Of a stretch of DNA of 64,000 nt, positions 24,332 through 33,934 are shown piece after piece (position 1 is the stretch's first letter; every line of letters starts with the position of its first letter). The notes below the pieces were generated by a model. That model did not search any database, was not told where the DNA came from, and saw only the letters and a list, made by a program, of their open reading frames with translations. Source of the DNA: JAFAGX01 sp035624215 (lineage in GTDB: Bacteria; Acidobacteriota; Terriglobia; Terriglobales; Acidobacteriaceae); contig DASPRY010000113.1 in assembly GCA_035624215.1 (NCBI GenBank), positions 65,124-129,123 of the forward strand, read 5' to 3'. The position numbers and the translations under genes were made by a program.

Positions 24332-26149
24332 ATGAAGCACCCCACCCTTCGCGTCGGTAGAACGCATTTGGGCCGGCGAAGCATGTTCCTGCTGGGAACT
24401 GTTTGTTGGGGAATGATGTGCGCATGTTCTGCGGTTGCGCAGAGTCAAGCGGAACCGCCGTCTATTCCCGCCGAGAGCTCCACGCCTGCGCCGGCAGAGG
24501 ACAAGACTGCTCCCGAGATGACATCGCATGACGAAGCGACTACGTTCAAGGTGAACGTGCGATTGGTCCTGGTGCGGGTGGTGGTACGCGACCCCATGGG
24601 CCATGCCGTCGGCGATCTGCACAAGCAAGACTTTCGACTATTCGACAATCACAAGCCGCAGGTCATAAGCCAATTCTCGGTGGAGCAGCCGGGAAGCCAG
24701 GTGGCAAGGGAGCAAGAAGCAACCGAAATCCGCAGCAGCGAAAGCCCAATCAGCAAAACGCCAAACGTACCCGAGCGATTCATCGCTTATCTGTTCGACG
24801 ACATTCACCTGCAGATGGAAGACCTGCTTCCCGTTCGTACGGCGGCGGATCGCCGTTTGAAGGCAATGCAGCCCACGGATCGCGCCGCGATCTTCACCAC
24901 CTCGGGCCAGAACAGTGTTGATTTTACCGATGATCGTGCCAAGCTCCACCAAGCCTTGCTTGGCCTTCAGCCACACCCGCTTGCCCCCAAGGACATGCAA
25001 CAGTGCCCGTACATGAGCTATTACATGGCTGATCTGATCATGAATAAGAACGATGCTCAAGCGTTGGATAACGCGACCCGGGATGCGATGCAATGTGGCC
25101 TTTCAGCGATGCGCGGACTCAGCGCCACGCAGATGTACCAGAAAGCACAGGTATCGGCTGAAGAGGCGGCGGAGCAGGAACTGAGCTTCGGAGACAGCGA
25201 GACACATCTTGTGCTGGCCTCGATAAAGGATGTGATGCGCAGGGTGGCGGCCGTGCCGGGACAGCGCACGGTTGTACTAGTCTCTCCTGGCTTTCTTACG
25301 TACCAATGGGAACAAGAGCTGACCGAGGTCATTGATCAGGCAATACGCACCAATATCATGGTGAGCACCTTAGACGCTCGCGGTCTTTATGTTCCCCCGC
25401 AATTCGCGGACGTTAGCCAGACGAACGTGCCCAATCTTGTGGCAGCACCTCAGGAATCGTTGTATCAATCGCAGGAAGCCTCCGCCGATGACGAAGTGCT
25501 GCTCACCTTGGCCGAGTCTACGGGCGGGACGTACTTCCACAACAATAATGACCTTGAGGGCGGCCTGAAACAGGCGGCAGAAACCCCGGCGTACTATTAC
25601 GTTCTCGGCTTTGCTCCACAAAACCTGAAGTATGACGGGCGCTTTCACAGCCTGAATGTGAAGCTGGCTAATCCCGGGAGCTTCACTCTAGAAGCGCGAA
25701 GAGGTTATTACGCTCCAAAACAACCACCCAACGCGGAAGAAGAGGCCAAACAGGAAATTCAGGAGGCCCTGTTTTCGCAGGAAGAAATGCGGGACCTTCC
25801 GGTAGACCTGCACACGCAGTTTTTCAAACCCAGCGATACCGATGCCAAGCTTTCTGTGCTGGTCCATGTGGATGTGAAGCGGTTGCATTTTCAGAGATTG
25901 GAAGGCCGTAATAACAACAATCTGACCATCGTTGCCGCGCTATTCGACCGCAATGGCAGCTTCGTCGAGGGAAACAAAAAGATTCTCGAAATGCACTGGA
26001 AGGACGACACGCTGGAACATAAGTTGGATAGGGGAGTAACCTTGAGGACCAACTTTGATGTAAAGCCGGGCAGCTACCTGGTCCGGCTGGTAGTGCGTGA
26101 CAATGAAGGCTTGCTCTCGGCCGAGAATGGGGCGATTGAGATTCCGTAG
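24332..26149 (+). CDS. secreted VWFA-related protein, Acidobacteria type (first of two)
   Basis: 605 residues. An N-terminal signal peptide (MFLLGTVCWGMMCACSAVAQ region) precedes a mature part that starts with FKVNVRLVLVRVVVRDPMGHAV, the strongly conserved opening of the Acidobacteria VWFA-related family. Then follow DFRLFDNHKPQ, a von Willebrand A-like core (RFIAYLFDDIHLQMEDL, a degenerate MIDAS, and GQRTVVLVSPGF) and the family ending AYYYVLGFAP … GRFHSLNVKL … ARRGYYAP. A further beta-rich region of about 140 residues follows. The function of this family is unknown; surface or periplasmic binding is likely. The second copy starts 18 bases after its stop. Confidence 0.88.
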   Translation: MKHPTLRVGRTHLGRRSMFLLGTVCWGMMCACSAVAQSQAEPPSIPAESSTPAPAEDKTAPEMTSHDEATTFKVNVRLVLVRVVVRDPMGHAVGDLHKQDFRLFDNHKPQVISQFSVEQPGSQVAREQEATEIRSSESPISKTPNVPERFIAYLFDDIHLQMEDLLPVRTAADRRLKAMQPTDRAAIFTTSGQNSVDFTDDRAKLHQALLGLQPHPLAPKDMQQCPYMSYYMADLIMNKNDAQALDNATRDAMQCGLSAMRGLSATQMYQKAQVSAEEAAEQELSFGDSETHLVLASIKDVMRRVAAVPGQRTVVLVSPGFLTYQWEQELTEVIDQAIRTNIMVSTLDARGLYVPPQFADVSQTNVPNLVAAPQESLYQSQEASADDEVLLTLAESTGGTYFHNNNDLEGGLKQAAETPAYYYVLGFAPQNLKYDGRFHSLNVKLANPGSFTLEARRGYYAPKQPPNAEEEAKQEIQEALFSQEEMRDLPVDLHTQFFKPSDTDAKLSVLVHVDVKRLHFQRLEGRNNNNLTIVAALFDRNGSFVEGNKKILEMHWKDDTLEHKLDRGVTLRTNFDVKPGSYLVRLVVRDNEGLLSAENGAIEIP

Positions 26150-26167
26150 TTCGCAAAGAGGTGCTTT

Positions 26168-28495
26168 ATGACGCGTCACCGGTTGCTGGCTTGGTCAGGC
26201 GTTGCATTACTCGCGAGCGTGTGGATGTGTTGGCGCGTTTTTTCTACCCCTGCGGTCCAGGCCCAGCAGGAGGATGCCGCGGCTACGCTGAAAGCAGAAG
26301 CGCGCCTGGTTTTAGTCGATACGATTGTTACCGACAAAAAAGGCAATTACATCCACGACCTCACGCAACAGGATTTCAAGGTTTGGGAAGACAACAAACA
26401 GCAGACCATCAAAAGTTTCTCCTATGAATCCGAGAATGGGCGCTCTTCCACCCCGCAAAGGCACTATTTAGTTTTGTTCTTTGATGACTCGAGTATGGAG
26501 TTTGGGGACCAGGCGCAGGCCCGCGCCGCCGCTGCCAAGTTCATTGATGCGAATGCCGGTCCAAGCCGTCTGATGGCGGTAGCTGAATTTGGGGGCACGA
26601 CCCGGATTACACAAAACTTCACGGCCAGTGCTGATCGTCTGAAGCAGGTGGTAGCTGGGGTAAAAGGTTCTGCCGTGGCCTCCAATGCTCCGCCGGCGGA
26701 TAGCACCGTCCCGTCCATTGCCGCGCCACAAACGGGAGTTCAAGTGGCCTCTCTTGGCACGCCTCCGGTGGGGATGCCTTCGCTTACTAATGCGGAAGTG
26801 GACTTCGGAGCTCGCACGGTGCTGCTGGCATTGCGCGACTTGGCCAAGAATCTAGCATCGGTACCGGGACGGAAAACTCTGGTGATGCTGACCTCCGGTT
26901 TCCCGCTGACACCGGAGCTTCAGTCAGAACTCACCGCAACCATCGACGCTTGCAACAAATACAACGTGGCGATATACCCCATTGACGTGCGGGGCCTGGT
27001 TACGCCCACGAATCTTCCGCCTCATGGCGGCCAACTGACCGTTCCTCCGGTGATCGAGCAGGGCGGCAGATTGGAGAGTGCTACGTTCAGGTACAGCGGA
27101 GACGCCATGCCGGAACTGCACCTTGTGTTCATCCAGCATTCAGGCGGCAGTGGCGGAGGTGGTGGCGGAGGCAGTCACCCTGGTGGCCCTCCGGGTGGAG
27201 GAAGTGGCAGCGGTGGTAGTCATGGCGGCTCTCCAGGCGGAGGAACCGGAACTGGCAGCCGGGGAACTGGTTCAACCGGAAGCCCAGGTGGTACACGTAT
27301 GCCCGTTTCCAATTATTACAATCCAAACTACCAGCCGAGCGTGATCATCCCGCCCTTTCCTCCCAGCGCCACTGACAATCAACAGGTCATGTATGCCTTG
27401 GCCAGCGGCACGGGCGGATTCGTGATCCTGAATACCAATGACTTGCTGGGTGGCATGGATAAGATCTCGAAAGAGCTGGGTGAATATTACGTGTTAGGCT
27501 ACACCCCTGCAGATACCCCGGAGGGGAGCTGCCACACTCTGCGCGTGAAAGTCGATCGCGACGATACTGTGATTCGCTCACGCAGCGGTTACTGCAACGT
27601 TAAGCCGGCGGATTTGCTCGCCGGACAACCGGCAGAGAAACAGCTTGAGAACCAGGCCAACGGCACACAGCCCGGGTCGATCGCTGCCTCTATCCAAACG
27701 CCTTATTTCTATACCTCAGCCAATACGGCGCGCGTAAATCTGGCAATGGACATTCCGGCGAACTCAATCAAATTTGACAAGGTCAAAGGCAAGCAGCACG
27801 CCACTCTGAACATTCTGGGAATCGCCTATAAGCCGGACAATTCGGTGGCGGCACGGTTCAGTGATGGCGTGAACCTGGATTTCGAGAACAAGAAGGAAGT
27901 TGAGGAATTCTCGAAACAGCCATTCCATTATGAAAACCAGTTTGATGTCGCCTCCGGCCAATACAATCTGAAGGTCGTCTTTAGCTCCGGCACTGAAGCT
28001 TTCGGAAAAGTTGAAACTGCACTCACGGTGGATCCTTACGATGGAAAGCAGTTCGGCCTCAGTGCGATGGCGCTTAGCAACAACGTACGCCGCGCGGCAG
28101 ATATGGCGACGAGCCTGGATGCTGCTCTAATGGAGGACCACACGCCCCTGGTAACCCGGGGAATGCAGATCGTGCCTGCCGCGACCTATCGGTTTAAGAA
28201 AACCGAGACGGTGGCGCTGTACGCGGAGGTTTATGAACCCCTGCTCGCAGGCACTACCGTTCCGCAAGTCGGAATCGAGATGAAGGTGGTCGAGCGGAAG
28301 AGTGGGCAAGCTAAGTACGACACCGGATTGGCCACGGCCGCGTCCTTCATGCAAAAAGGGAATCCGGTCATTCCACTTGGCCTGAAGGTGCCGGTGAACA
28401 CGCTTGATCCGGGTTCTTACCGGGTCGAGCTTAGCGCCATGGATTCGGTCGGCAATAAGTGCCCGCCTCGGACCGCAGACTTTGAAGTGGAATAG
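26168..28495 (+). CDS. secreted VWFA-related protein, Acidobacteria type (second, glycine-rich insert)
   Basis: 775 residues, same architecture as the preceding gene: signal peptide ending near VQAQQ, RLVLVDTIVTDKKGNYIHDL, DFKVWEDNKQQ, VLFFDDSSMEF, GRKTLVMLTSGF, then GEYYVLGYTPADTPEGSCH and RSRSGYC. Between the A-domain half and the GYYVLGY-type ending lies a run of about 60 residues rich in Gly, Ser and Pro (about 322-380), probably a flexible linker. The C-terminal 300 residues are beta-rich. An RBS AGAGG precedes the ATG. It is likely cotranscribed with the first copy and arose from it by duplication followed by divergence. Confidence 0.87.
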   Translation: MTRHRLLAWSGVALLASVWMCWRVFSTPAVQAQQEDAAATLKAEARLVLVDTIVTDKKGNYIHDLTQQDFKVWEDNKQQTIKSFSYESENGRSSTPQRHYLVLFFDDSSMEFGDQAQARAAAAKFIDANAGPSRLMAVAEFGGTTRITQNFTASADRLKQVVAGVKGSAVASNAPPADSTVPSIAAPQTGVQVASLGTPPVGMPSLTNAEVDFGARTVLLALRDLAKNLASVPGRKTLVMLTSGFPLTPELQSELTATIDACNKYNVAIYPIDVRGLVTPTNLPPHGGQLTVPPVIEQGGRLESATFRYSGDAMPELHLVFIQHSGGSGGGGGGGSHPGGPPGGGSGSGGSHGGSPGGGTGTGSRGTGSTGSPGGTRMPVSNYYNPNYQPSVIIPPFPPSATDNQQVMYALASGTGGFVILNTNDLLGGMDKISKELGEYYVLGYTPADTPEGSCHTLRVKVDRDDTVIRSRSGYCNVKPADLLAGQPAEKQLENQANGTQPGSIAASIQTPYFYTSANTARVNLAMDIPANSIKFDKVKGKQHATLNILGIAYKPDNSVAARFSDGVNLDFENKKEVEEFSKQPFHYENQFDVASGQYNLKVVFSSGTEAFGKVETALTVDPYDGKQFGLSAMALSNNVRRAADMATSLDAALMEDHTPLVTRGMQIVPAATYRFKKTETVALYAEVYEPLLAGTTVPQVGIEMKVVERKSGQAKYDTGLATAASFMQKGNPVIPLGLKVPVNTLDPGSYRVELSAMDSVGNKCPPRTADFEVE

Positions 28496-28528
28496 GAAAC
28501 AGGAGACGCTGAGCCGGGACTGTCCACA

Positions 28529-29905
28529 CTATAAGAGACTCGGCTGCCGGTTGTGCCAACTCGTCGCTTGCTCATAAACGTGGGCGACCAGAAGAACATC
28601 TGCCTCAGCCCAGTGTGCTGCGGCGATTTGCAGTCCGATCGGCAAGCCAGACCTGGTGAAGCCGCATGGAACCGAAATCGCCGGCAGTCCCCAGACGTTA
28701 AACGGACGCGTATTTCGCAGCAGCGTGAGTTCGCACGGGCGCAACAAGCCGGGATTCTCTTTCAGTTCGGCGAGCAGTGGCGCGGCAATGGGTGTTGTAG
28801 GAGTTGCCAGCACGTCTATCTTGTCAAAGAGTCCCCTGATTTCGCTGCGAATCTGGTGCAGCTCGCGGCGGCGCTCTGCAACCTCGCCGGCAGAAATGTT
28901 TTCTCCTGTGCGGATGCGGCGGAGAGTATCCGCCTGATAAAGTTCGGGGGAGCGCGCAACATATTCGGCGTGATAAGCGTAGGCTTCGGCGGATTGCAAG
29001 GTGCGATCGGTCGGGACGGGTAGGTCGATTTCAACCATCTCGCCGCAGTGTGTCGTAAGGACTCCGAGAGCCTGGTCGCAGGCAGAGGCGATCTCCGGAT
29101 CAAGATCCTCGAAGAAGAAATTGCGAGGTACGCCGATCCTGATCTTTTTTTCGCGCCGATGGAGAGCAGCAAGATAGTCGTCTACGGCTACATTGGCGGA
29201 ATTCGGATCCCGGGGGTCGTGGCCGGCGATGGCCTGAAGCATCACCACTGCATCTGCCACAGTTCGGGTAATGGGGCCGACATGATCGAGCGACCAGGAG
29301 AGTGGAATGACGCCGCGTGTGCTTACGCGTCCATAGGTCGGTTTCAGTCCGACCACCCCACATAATGCAGCGGGCTCGCGAACAGATCCGGCGGTATCGG
29401 TGCCAATGGCTGCGTAACCCAGACCGGCAGCCACTGCGGAAGCTCCTCCGGACGACCCTCCAGCAATATATGCCGTGTTCCACGCATTCTTGACTTCACG
29501 GAAATAGCCGATTATCGAGCTGCCGCCATAAGCAAACTCATGCAGGTTCTGTTTTCCCAAAAGAATAGTGCCAGCATGCTGCAGTCGCTGAATTACATCA
29601 GCGTCCTCAAGTGGAACCCTGTCCTTGAACAGCGCGCTGGCGGCGGTGGTGCGAACCCCGGCAGTGTCAATCAAATCTTTCACCGCGATGGGAATTCCGT
29701 GCAGCGGACCGCGCCATCGGCCGTGCTGAATTTCAGCTTCTGCCTGTTGCGCCTGCAACAGCGCGGATTCCGCGGTCACTGTGATGAAAGCATTCAGGGT
29801 GGGATTGAGTTTTGCGATGCGGGCGAGGCACTCGCGGGTCAACTCGACGGGCGAGATCTCCCGATTTCTAATTTTTCGGCTGCTTTCCAGAATGGACGTA
29901 AACAC
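28529..29905 (-). CDS. amidase (amidase-signature family, GatA-like)
   Basis: 458 residues with the amidase-signature Ser-cisSer-Lys triad: Lys in AVKDLIDTAG, the cis-Ser in GGSSGGASAVAAG and the nucleophile in GTDTAGSVREPAALCGVVGLKPTYG. Overall it resembles GatA and stand-alone amidases equally. With no gatC or gatB beside it, I call it an amidase rather than the tRNA amidotransferase subunit. It should hydrolyse a small amide in the cytosol. Start GTG. It is divergent from the act operon, sharing a 156-base promoter region. Confidence 0.88.
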   Translation of the reverse strand: MFTSILESSRKIRNREISPVELTRECLARIAKLNPTLNAFITVTAESALLQAQQAEAEIQHGRWRGPLHGIPIAVKDLIDTAGVRTTAASALFKDRVPLEDADVIQRLQHAGTILLGKQNLHEFAYGGSSIIGYFREVKNAWNTAYIAGGSSGGASAVAAGLGYAAIGTDTAGSVREPAALCGVVGLKPTYGRVSTRGVIPLSWSLDHVGPITRTVADAVVMLQAIAGHDPRDPNSANVAVDDYLAALHRREKKIRIGVPRNFFFEDLDPEIASACDQALGVLTTHCGEMVEIDLPVPTDRTLQSAEAYAYHAEYVARSPELYQADTLRRIRTGENISAGEVAERRRELHQIRSEIRGLFDKIDVLATPTTPIAAPLLAELKENPGLLRPCELTLLRNTRPFNVWGLPAISVPCGFTRSGLPIGLQIAAAHWAEADVLLVAHVYEQATSWHNRQPSLL

Positions 29906-29942
29906 TTCTATTTGCCCGGGCTGCGCGAAGCAGACCCAAAAC

Positions 29943-29951
29943 TGTTATAAT
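29943..29951 (+). promoter_or_regulatory. extended -10 promoter for the act/cox operon
   Basis: TGTTATAAT gives a perfect -10 hexamer with a TG one base before it (extended -10). No -35 consensus is present at 17 bases, as is usual for such promoters. It lies about 110 bases before actA in the only upstream gap. Confidence 0.5.
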
Positions 29952-30061
29952 CACACGTTTTCGTATCCAGCATCACAATCATCTGTGACAGCCTGATCGA
30001 CTGGGCCGCATCAACCATGGAGCTGAGCGGTGAGTTCCCGCTGCACTGAAAGTTCTGAGCG

Positions 30062-30757
30062 ATGCAGATTTTTCATCGCAGTACTAACACAATCTCTCGC
30101 GCCACCATCTTTGGCGCGATCTTCTTTATAGGGTTTGCGCTGTGGGCGTGTATTGAGATTCAGCGCTCCCCGTATGTGACCTATGCAAAGGTGGCTCGTC
30201 CGCAGCCTGTGCCTTTCAGTCACCAGCACCACGTAGCGGGGCTGGGAATCGATTGCCGCTATTGCCACACCTCGGTAGAAAAGTCGAGTTTCGCCGGCAT
30301 ACCCCCGACCAAGACCTGCATGAATTGTCATTCCCAGATTTGGGTGGGTGCACCGTTGCTGGAGCCGGTGCGCGAGAGTTTTCGATCAGGCAAGTCGCTG
30401 GTCTGGACGCGAGTCAATGATCTGCCCGACTTCGTTTATTTCGACCACAGCATACACATCAACAAGGGTGTGGGCTGCAATACCTGTCATGGGCCGGTAG
30501 ACCGGATGCCGCTGATGTTCAACTACGCTTCACTGCAGATGGAGTGGTGCCTGGATTGTCATCGCAACCCGGCAAAGCATCTTCGTCCGCGCGACCAGGT
30601 TTTCAACATGCGTTATGAGGAGCCTTCAACGCTCAAGCCTCTGGTGCTGGATGGAAAGGAATATACCGATCAATTGTCGCTGGGAGTCGATCTGGTCAAG
30701 AAATACAACCTGCGCACAGTTGCTGACATCACGAGTTGCTCAACCTGCCATCGGTGA
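30062..30757 (+). CDS. actA: alternative complex III pentaheme cytochrome subunit ActA
   Basis: 231 residues with one N-terminal membrane helix (FGAIFFIGFALWACIEI) and five CxxCH heme c motifs: CRYCH, CMNCH, CNTCH, CLDCH and CSTCH. This is the pentaheme ActA layout, with FSHQHH and DHSIHINKGVGC supplying distal histidines. ActA collects electrons in the periplasm from the iron-sulfur subunit ActB. First gene of the ACIII operon; actB follows after 56 bases. Confidence 0.94.
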   Translation: MQIFHRSTNTISRATIFGAIFFIGFALWACIEIQRSPYVTYAKVARPQPVPFSHQHHVAGLGIDCRYCHTSVEKSSFAGIPPTKTCMNCHSQIWVGAPLLEPVRESFRSGKSLVWTRVNDLPDFVYFDHSIHINKGVGCNTCHGPVDRMPLMFNYASLQMEWCLDCHRNPAKHLRPRDQVFNMRYEEPSTLKPLVLDGKEYTDQLSLGVDLVKKYNLRTVADITSCSTCHR

Positions 30758-30813
30758 GAGCCGGGATGAATAGAGGACGTGCGCAAGCTGTGATGGAAAT
30801 GAACTAAATTGAG

Positions 30814-33800
30814 ATGAAAGAACAAAACCGTACATCGCGAGCTGAAGCAGTTTGTCCCGGCAAGAAAGACAAGCTTGATTTGGCGACGGCTCGCGCCCGC
30901 ATCGCCGAAACTAAAGGCCCCGAGTTCTGGCGCAGCCTCGAAGAGCTCGCTGGCAGCCTCGAATTCAAAGAAATGATGCACCGCGAATTTCCCAAGGGTG
31001 CGTCGGAGTGGCTGGATTCAGTTTCGCGGCGGGGCTTTTTGAAACTCATGGGCGCGTCGCTGGCGATGGCAGGTATGACCGCTTGCACCAAGCAGCCGCT
31101 CGAGCCCATTGTTCCTTACGTGCGCCAGCCGGAAGAGGTGGTTCCAGGACGGCCCATGTTCTTTGCCACAGCTTTCAGCCTGGGCGGATACGCAAATCCC
31201 ATTCTGGTAGAGAGCCACCTTTTTCGTCCCACAAAAATCGAAGGCAATGACAAGCATCCCGTGAGCCTGGGCGGGACTGACGTATTCACGCAAGCCTCGA
31301 TTCTCGGCCTCTACGATCCGGATCGCTCCCAGACCAACACCGAGCTCGGCGAGGTGCAAACCTGGGGCAAATTCGTTGAGGCGGTGCGCGGGCCGTTGAA
31401 TTCGCAAAAAGCCGTGCAGGGATCGGGCATTCGCATTTTGACCAGAACAATTTCGTCGCCTAGTTTTGTTGATCAACTGCGGCAAGTGCTCAAGCTGTAC
31501 CCGCAGGCGAAATGGCACGTTTACGAGCCCATTAATCGCGACAACGTTTATGCGGGGGCGCAGATGGCTTTCGGCCAGCCGGTGGAGACGCAATATCGGC
31601 TAGAGAATGCTGATGTGATCCTGTCGCTCGATGCCGACTTTCTCTATGCAGGTTTTCCGGGAATGACGCGGTATGCGCGGGATTTCGCGAGGCGCCGAGA
31701 TCCGGATTCCGGCAACATGAGCCGGCTATATGTTGTCGAGAGTACGCCGAGTTCGACGGGGGCGAAGGCGGATCATCGATTGCCGATGCGCGCCGGAGCA
31801 ATTGAGACGATCGCTAGCTTCTTTTTCACCTGGACCGAGACGCTGAGTCCCCGCAAAGTGATTACAGATGAGGAGGCGCGAAGCTTGCCTCATTCGGAGG
31901 CGCCGACTCGCTCGGCACCTCACTCGCTTACGGAGCAGGAACAGCGATTTCTGCGCGCGGCGGTGGAGGATCTCAAGGCTCATGGCGGCGCGAGCGTGGT
32001 TATTCCGGGCGATCATCAGCCTCCCATTGTTCATGCCTGGGCTCACGCCATTAATCAATCTCTGGGCAACGTCGGAAAAACAGTTTTCTACACCGATCCT
32101 GTTAACGCCAATCCCGAGAGCCAAACCGACTCGCTGAAAGAGCTGGTTGCCGACATGCGTGCCGGCAAAGTGGACATGCTATTCATTCTCGGGGGCAATC
32201 CCGCGTACGATGCACCCGCAGATCTTGGTTTTGCGGAAGCGCTGAAGAACACCAGCATTCCATTTCGCGTGCATCTCGGACTTCATCAGGATGAAACCTC
32301 CGAACTCTGCCAGTGGCACCTCAGCGAAACGCACTACCTCGAAGCCTGGGGTGATGCGCGGGCGTACGACGGCACTGTAACCATTCAGCAGCCGCTGATT
32401 GCTCCGCTTTACAACAGCAAGAGCGCCTACGAAGTGGTCGCGCTGCTCGCCGGCCAAGCTGAAGCGACTGGCTACGACATTGTTCGAGGCTACTGGAAAA
32501 ATCAGCATCCCGGTGCCGATTTTGACATGTTCTGGCGAAAGTCGCTGCATGACGGCTGGATCGAAGGCACGATGCTTCAGCCCAAGCAAGTCGCGGTGAA
32601 GCCGTGGGCCTCTTTGTTCGCTGAACCCGCAACTTATGGGTCAGACACAATCGAGATCAACTTCCGGCGCGATCCCTCGATTTATGACGGGCGCTTCTCG
32701 AACAACGGATGGTTGCAGGAATTGCCCAAACCCATGACCAAGATGACCTGGGACAATCCGGTGCTTATCGCCCCCAAGATGGCGGAGCGATTGGGAGTGC
32801 AGACCGAGGACATGATCCGTCTCGAACTGAACGGCAAGAGCGTTACAGCTCCGGTCTGGATTCAGGCTGGGCATGCCGATAATGCCGTCACGGTGTATCT
32901 GGGCTACGGGCGGCGACGCGCTGGCCGGGTGGGAACTGCGGCTGGCTTTGATTTTTATCCGCTTCGTAACAGCGCGGCACCGTGGTTCACCGCTGGGCTG
33001 AAGATCGACAAGGCTGGCGGAAGCTACATTCTGGCTTCCACTCAGGGCTATCAAACGATGGAGACGCAGGATGGCGATACGCGGCCGCTGGTGCGCGTTG
33101 CTACCCTCGATGCATATCGACAAACCCCCGACTCCTTCAATGACGACAAGCCAGCCGAGGATTTCAGCCTCTACCCAGGCTATGCCGCGCAATATCAGAA
33201 AGAGCCGTACGAATGGGGCATGGCCATCGATCTTAACGCCTGTGTGGGATGCAACAACTGCATCATCGCGTGCCAATCGGAGAACAACATCCCCGTAGTG
33301 GGAAAGGAGCAGTGCAACAAAGGACGGCACATGCACTGGTTGCGCGTCGACGTTTATTACCAGGGCGACCGCGACAATCCCAAGGCGTATTTTCAGCCGG
33401 TGCCCTGCATGCAATGCGAGAACGCGCCGTGCGAGTTGGTCTGCCCGGTGGGCGCGACGGTGCACAGCACCGAAGGCCTCAACGACATGATTTACAACCG
33501 CTGCGTGGGTACGCGCTATTGTTCCAACAACTGTCCCTACAAAGTCCGCAGATTCAACTTTTTGCTTTTTCAGGACTGGGTCACGCCGCAGTACAAGATG
33601 ATGCGCAATCCAAACGTCACCGTGCGCAGCCGCGGAGTGATGGAGAAATGCACGTACTGCATCCAGCGCATCGCGCAGCACCGCATTGATGCAGAACGCG
33701 AGAACCGGAAAATCCGGGACCTTGAATTGCAAACGGCGTGCCAGCAGTCTTGTCCGGCCAACGCCATTGTTTTTGGTAATAAGAACGATTCCGCCAGCCA

Positions 33801-33918
33801 GGTTGGCAAGCTCAAGGCCAAGAATCGAAATTACGGTCTGCTGCAAGACTTGAATACGAGGCCGCGGACTACCTATCTGGCGGAAATTCGCAACCCCAAC
33901 CCTGAACTGGAGAGCTGA
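30814..33918 (+). CDS. actB: alternative complex III iron-sulfur/molybdopterin-fold subunit ActB
   Basis: 1034 residues. A twin-arginine signal (SRRGFLKLMGASLAMAGM, about 69-86) shows folded export, with Cys at the lipobox-like TACTKQP. The first two thirds have the molybdopterin oxidoreductase fold, which in ActB does not bind the cofactor. The last third carries ferredoxin-type cysteine clusters: CVGCNNCIIAC, CMQCENAPCELVC, CVGTRYCSNNC, CTYC and CQQSC, giving four Fe-S sites. It relays electrons from quinol oxidised at ActC/ActF to the ActA and ActE hemes. The 1034-residue length is normal for a fused ActB1-ActB2. Confidence 0.95.
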   Translation: MKEQNRTSRAEAVCPGKKDKLDLATARARIAETKGPEFWRSLEELAGSLEFKEMMHREFPKGASEWLDSVSRRGFLKLMGASLAMAGMTACTKQPLEPIVPYVRQPEEVVPGRPMFFATAFSLGGYANPILVESHLFRPTKIEGNDKHPVSLGGTDVFTQASILGLYDPDRSQTNTELGEVQTWGKFVEAVRGPLNSQKAVQGSGIRILTRTISSPSFVDQLRQVLKLYPQAKWHVYEPINRDNVYAGAQMAFGQPVETQYRLENADVILSLDADFLYAGFPGMTRYARDFARRRDPDSGNMSRLYVVESTPSSTGAKADHRLPMRAGAIETIASFFFTWTETLSPRKVITDEEARSLPHSEAPTRSAPHSLTEQEQRFLRAAVEDLKAHGGASVVIPGDHQPPIVHAWAHAINQSLGNVGKTVFYTDPVNANPESQTDSLKELVADMRAGKVDMLFILGGNPAYDAPADLGFAEALKNTSIPFRVHLGLHQDETSELCQWHLSETHYLEAWGDARAYDGTVTIQQPLIAPLYNSKSAYEVVALLAGQAEATGYDIVRGYWKNQHPGADFDMFWRKSLHDGWIEGTMLQPKQVAVKPWASLFAEPATYGSDTIEINFRRDPSIYDGRFSNNGWLQELPKPMTKMTWDNPVLIAPKMAERLGVQTEDMIRLELNGKSVTAPVWIQAGHADNAVTVYLGYGRRRAGRVGTAAGFDFYPLRNSAAPWFTAGLKIDKAGGSYILASTQGYQTMETQDGDTRPLVRVATLDAYRQTPDSFNDDKPAEDFSLYPGYAAQYQKEPYEWGMAIDLNACVGCNNCIIACQSENNIPVVGKEQCNKGRHMHWLRVDVYYQGDRDNPKAYFQPVPCMQCENAPCELVCPVGATVHSTEGLNDMIYNRCVGTRYCSNNCPYKVRRFNFLLFQDWVTPQYKMMRNPNVTVRSRGVMEKCTYCIQRIAQHRIDAERENRKIRDLELQTACQQSCPANAIVFGNKNDSASQVGKLKAKNRNYGLLQDLNTRPRTTYLAEIRNPNPELES

Positions 33919-33934
33919 CGGAGCAGAATCGAGA

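Noticed and set aside
27160..27300. Glycine-rich stretch as a possible tandem DNA repeat or CRISPR-like array
   Set aside because: The GGN-rich DNA is explained by the Gly/Ser/Pro linker in the VWFA-related protein; there are no regular repeat units or spacers.
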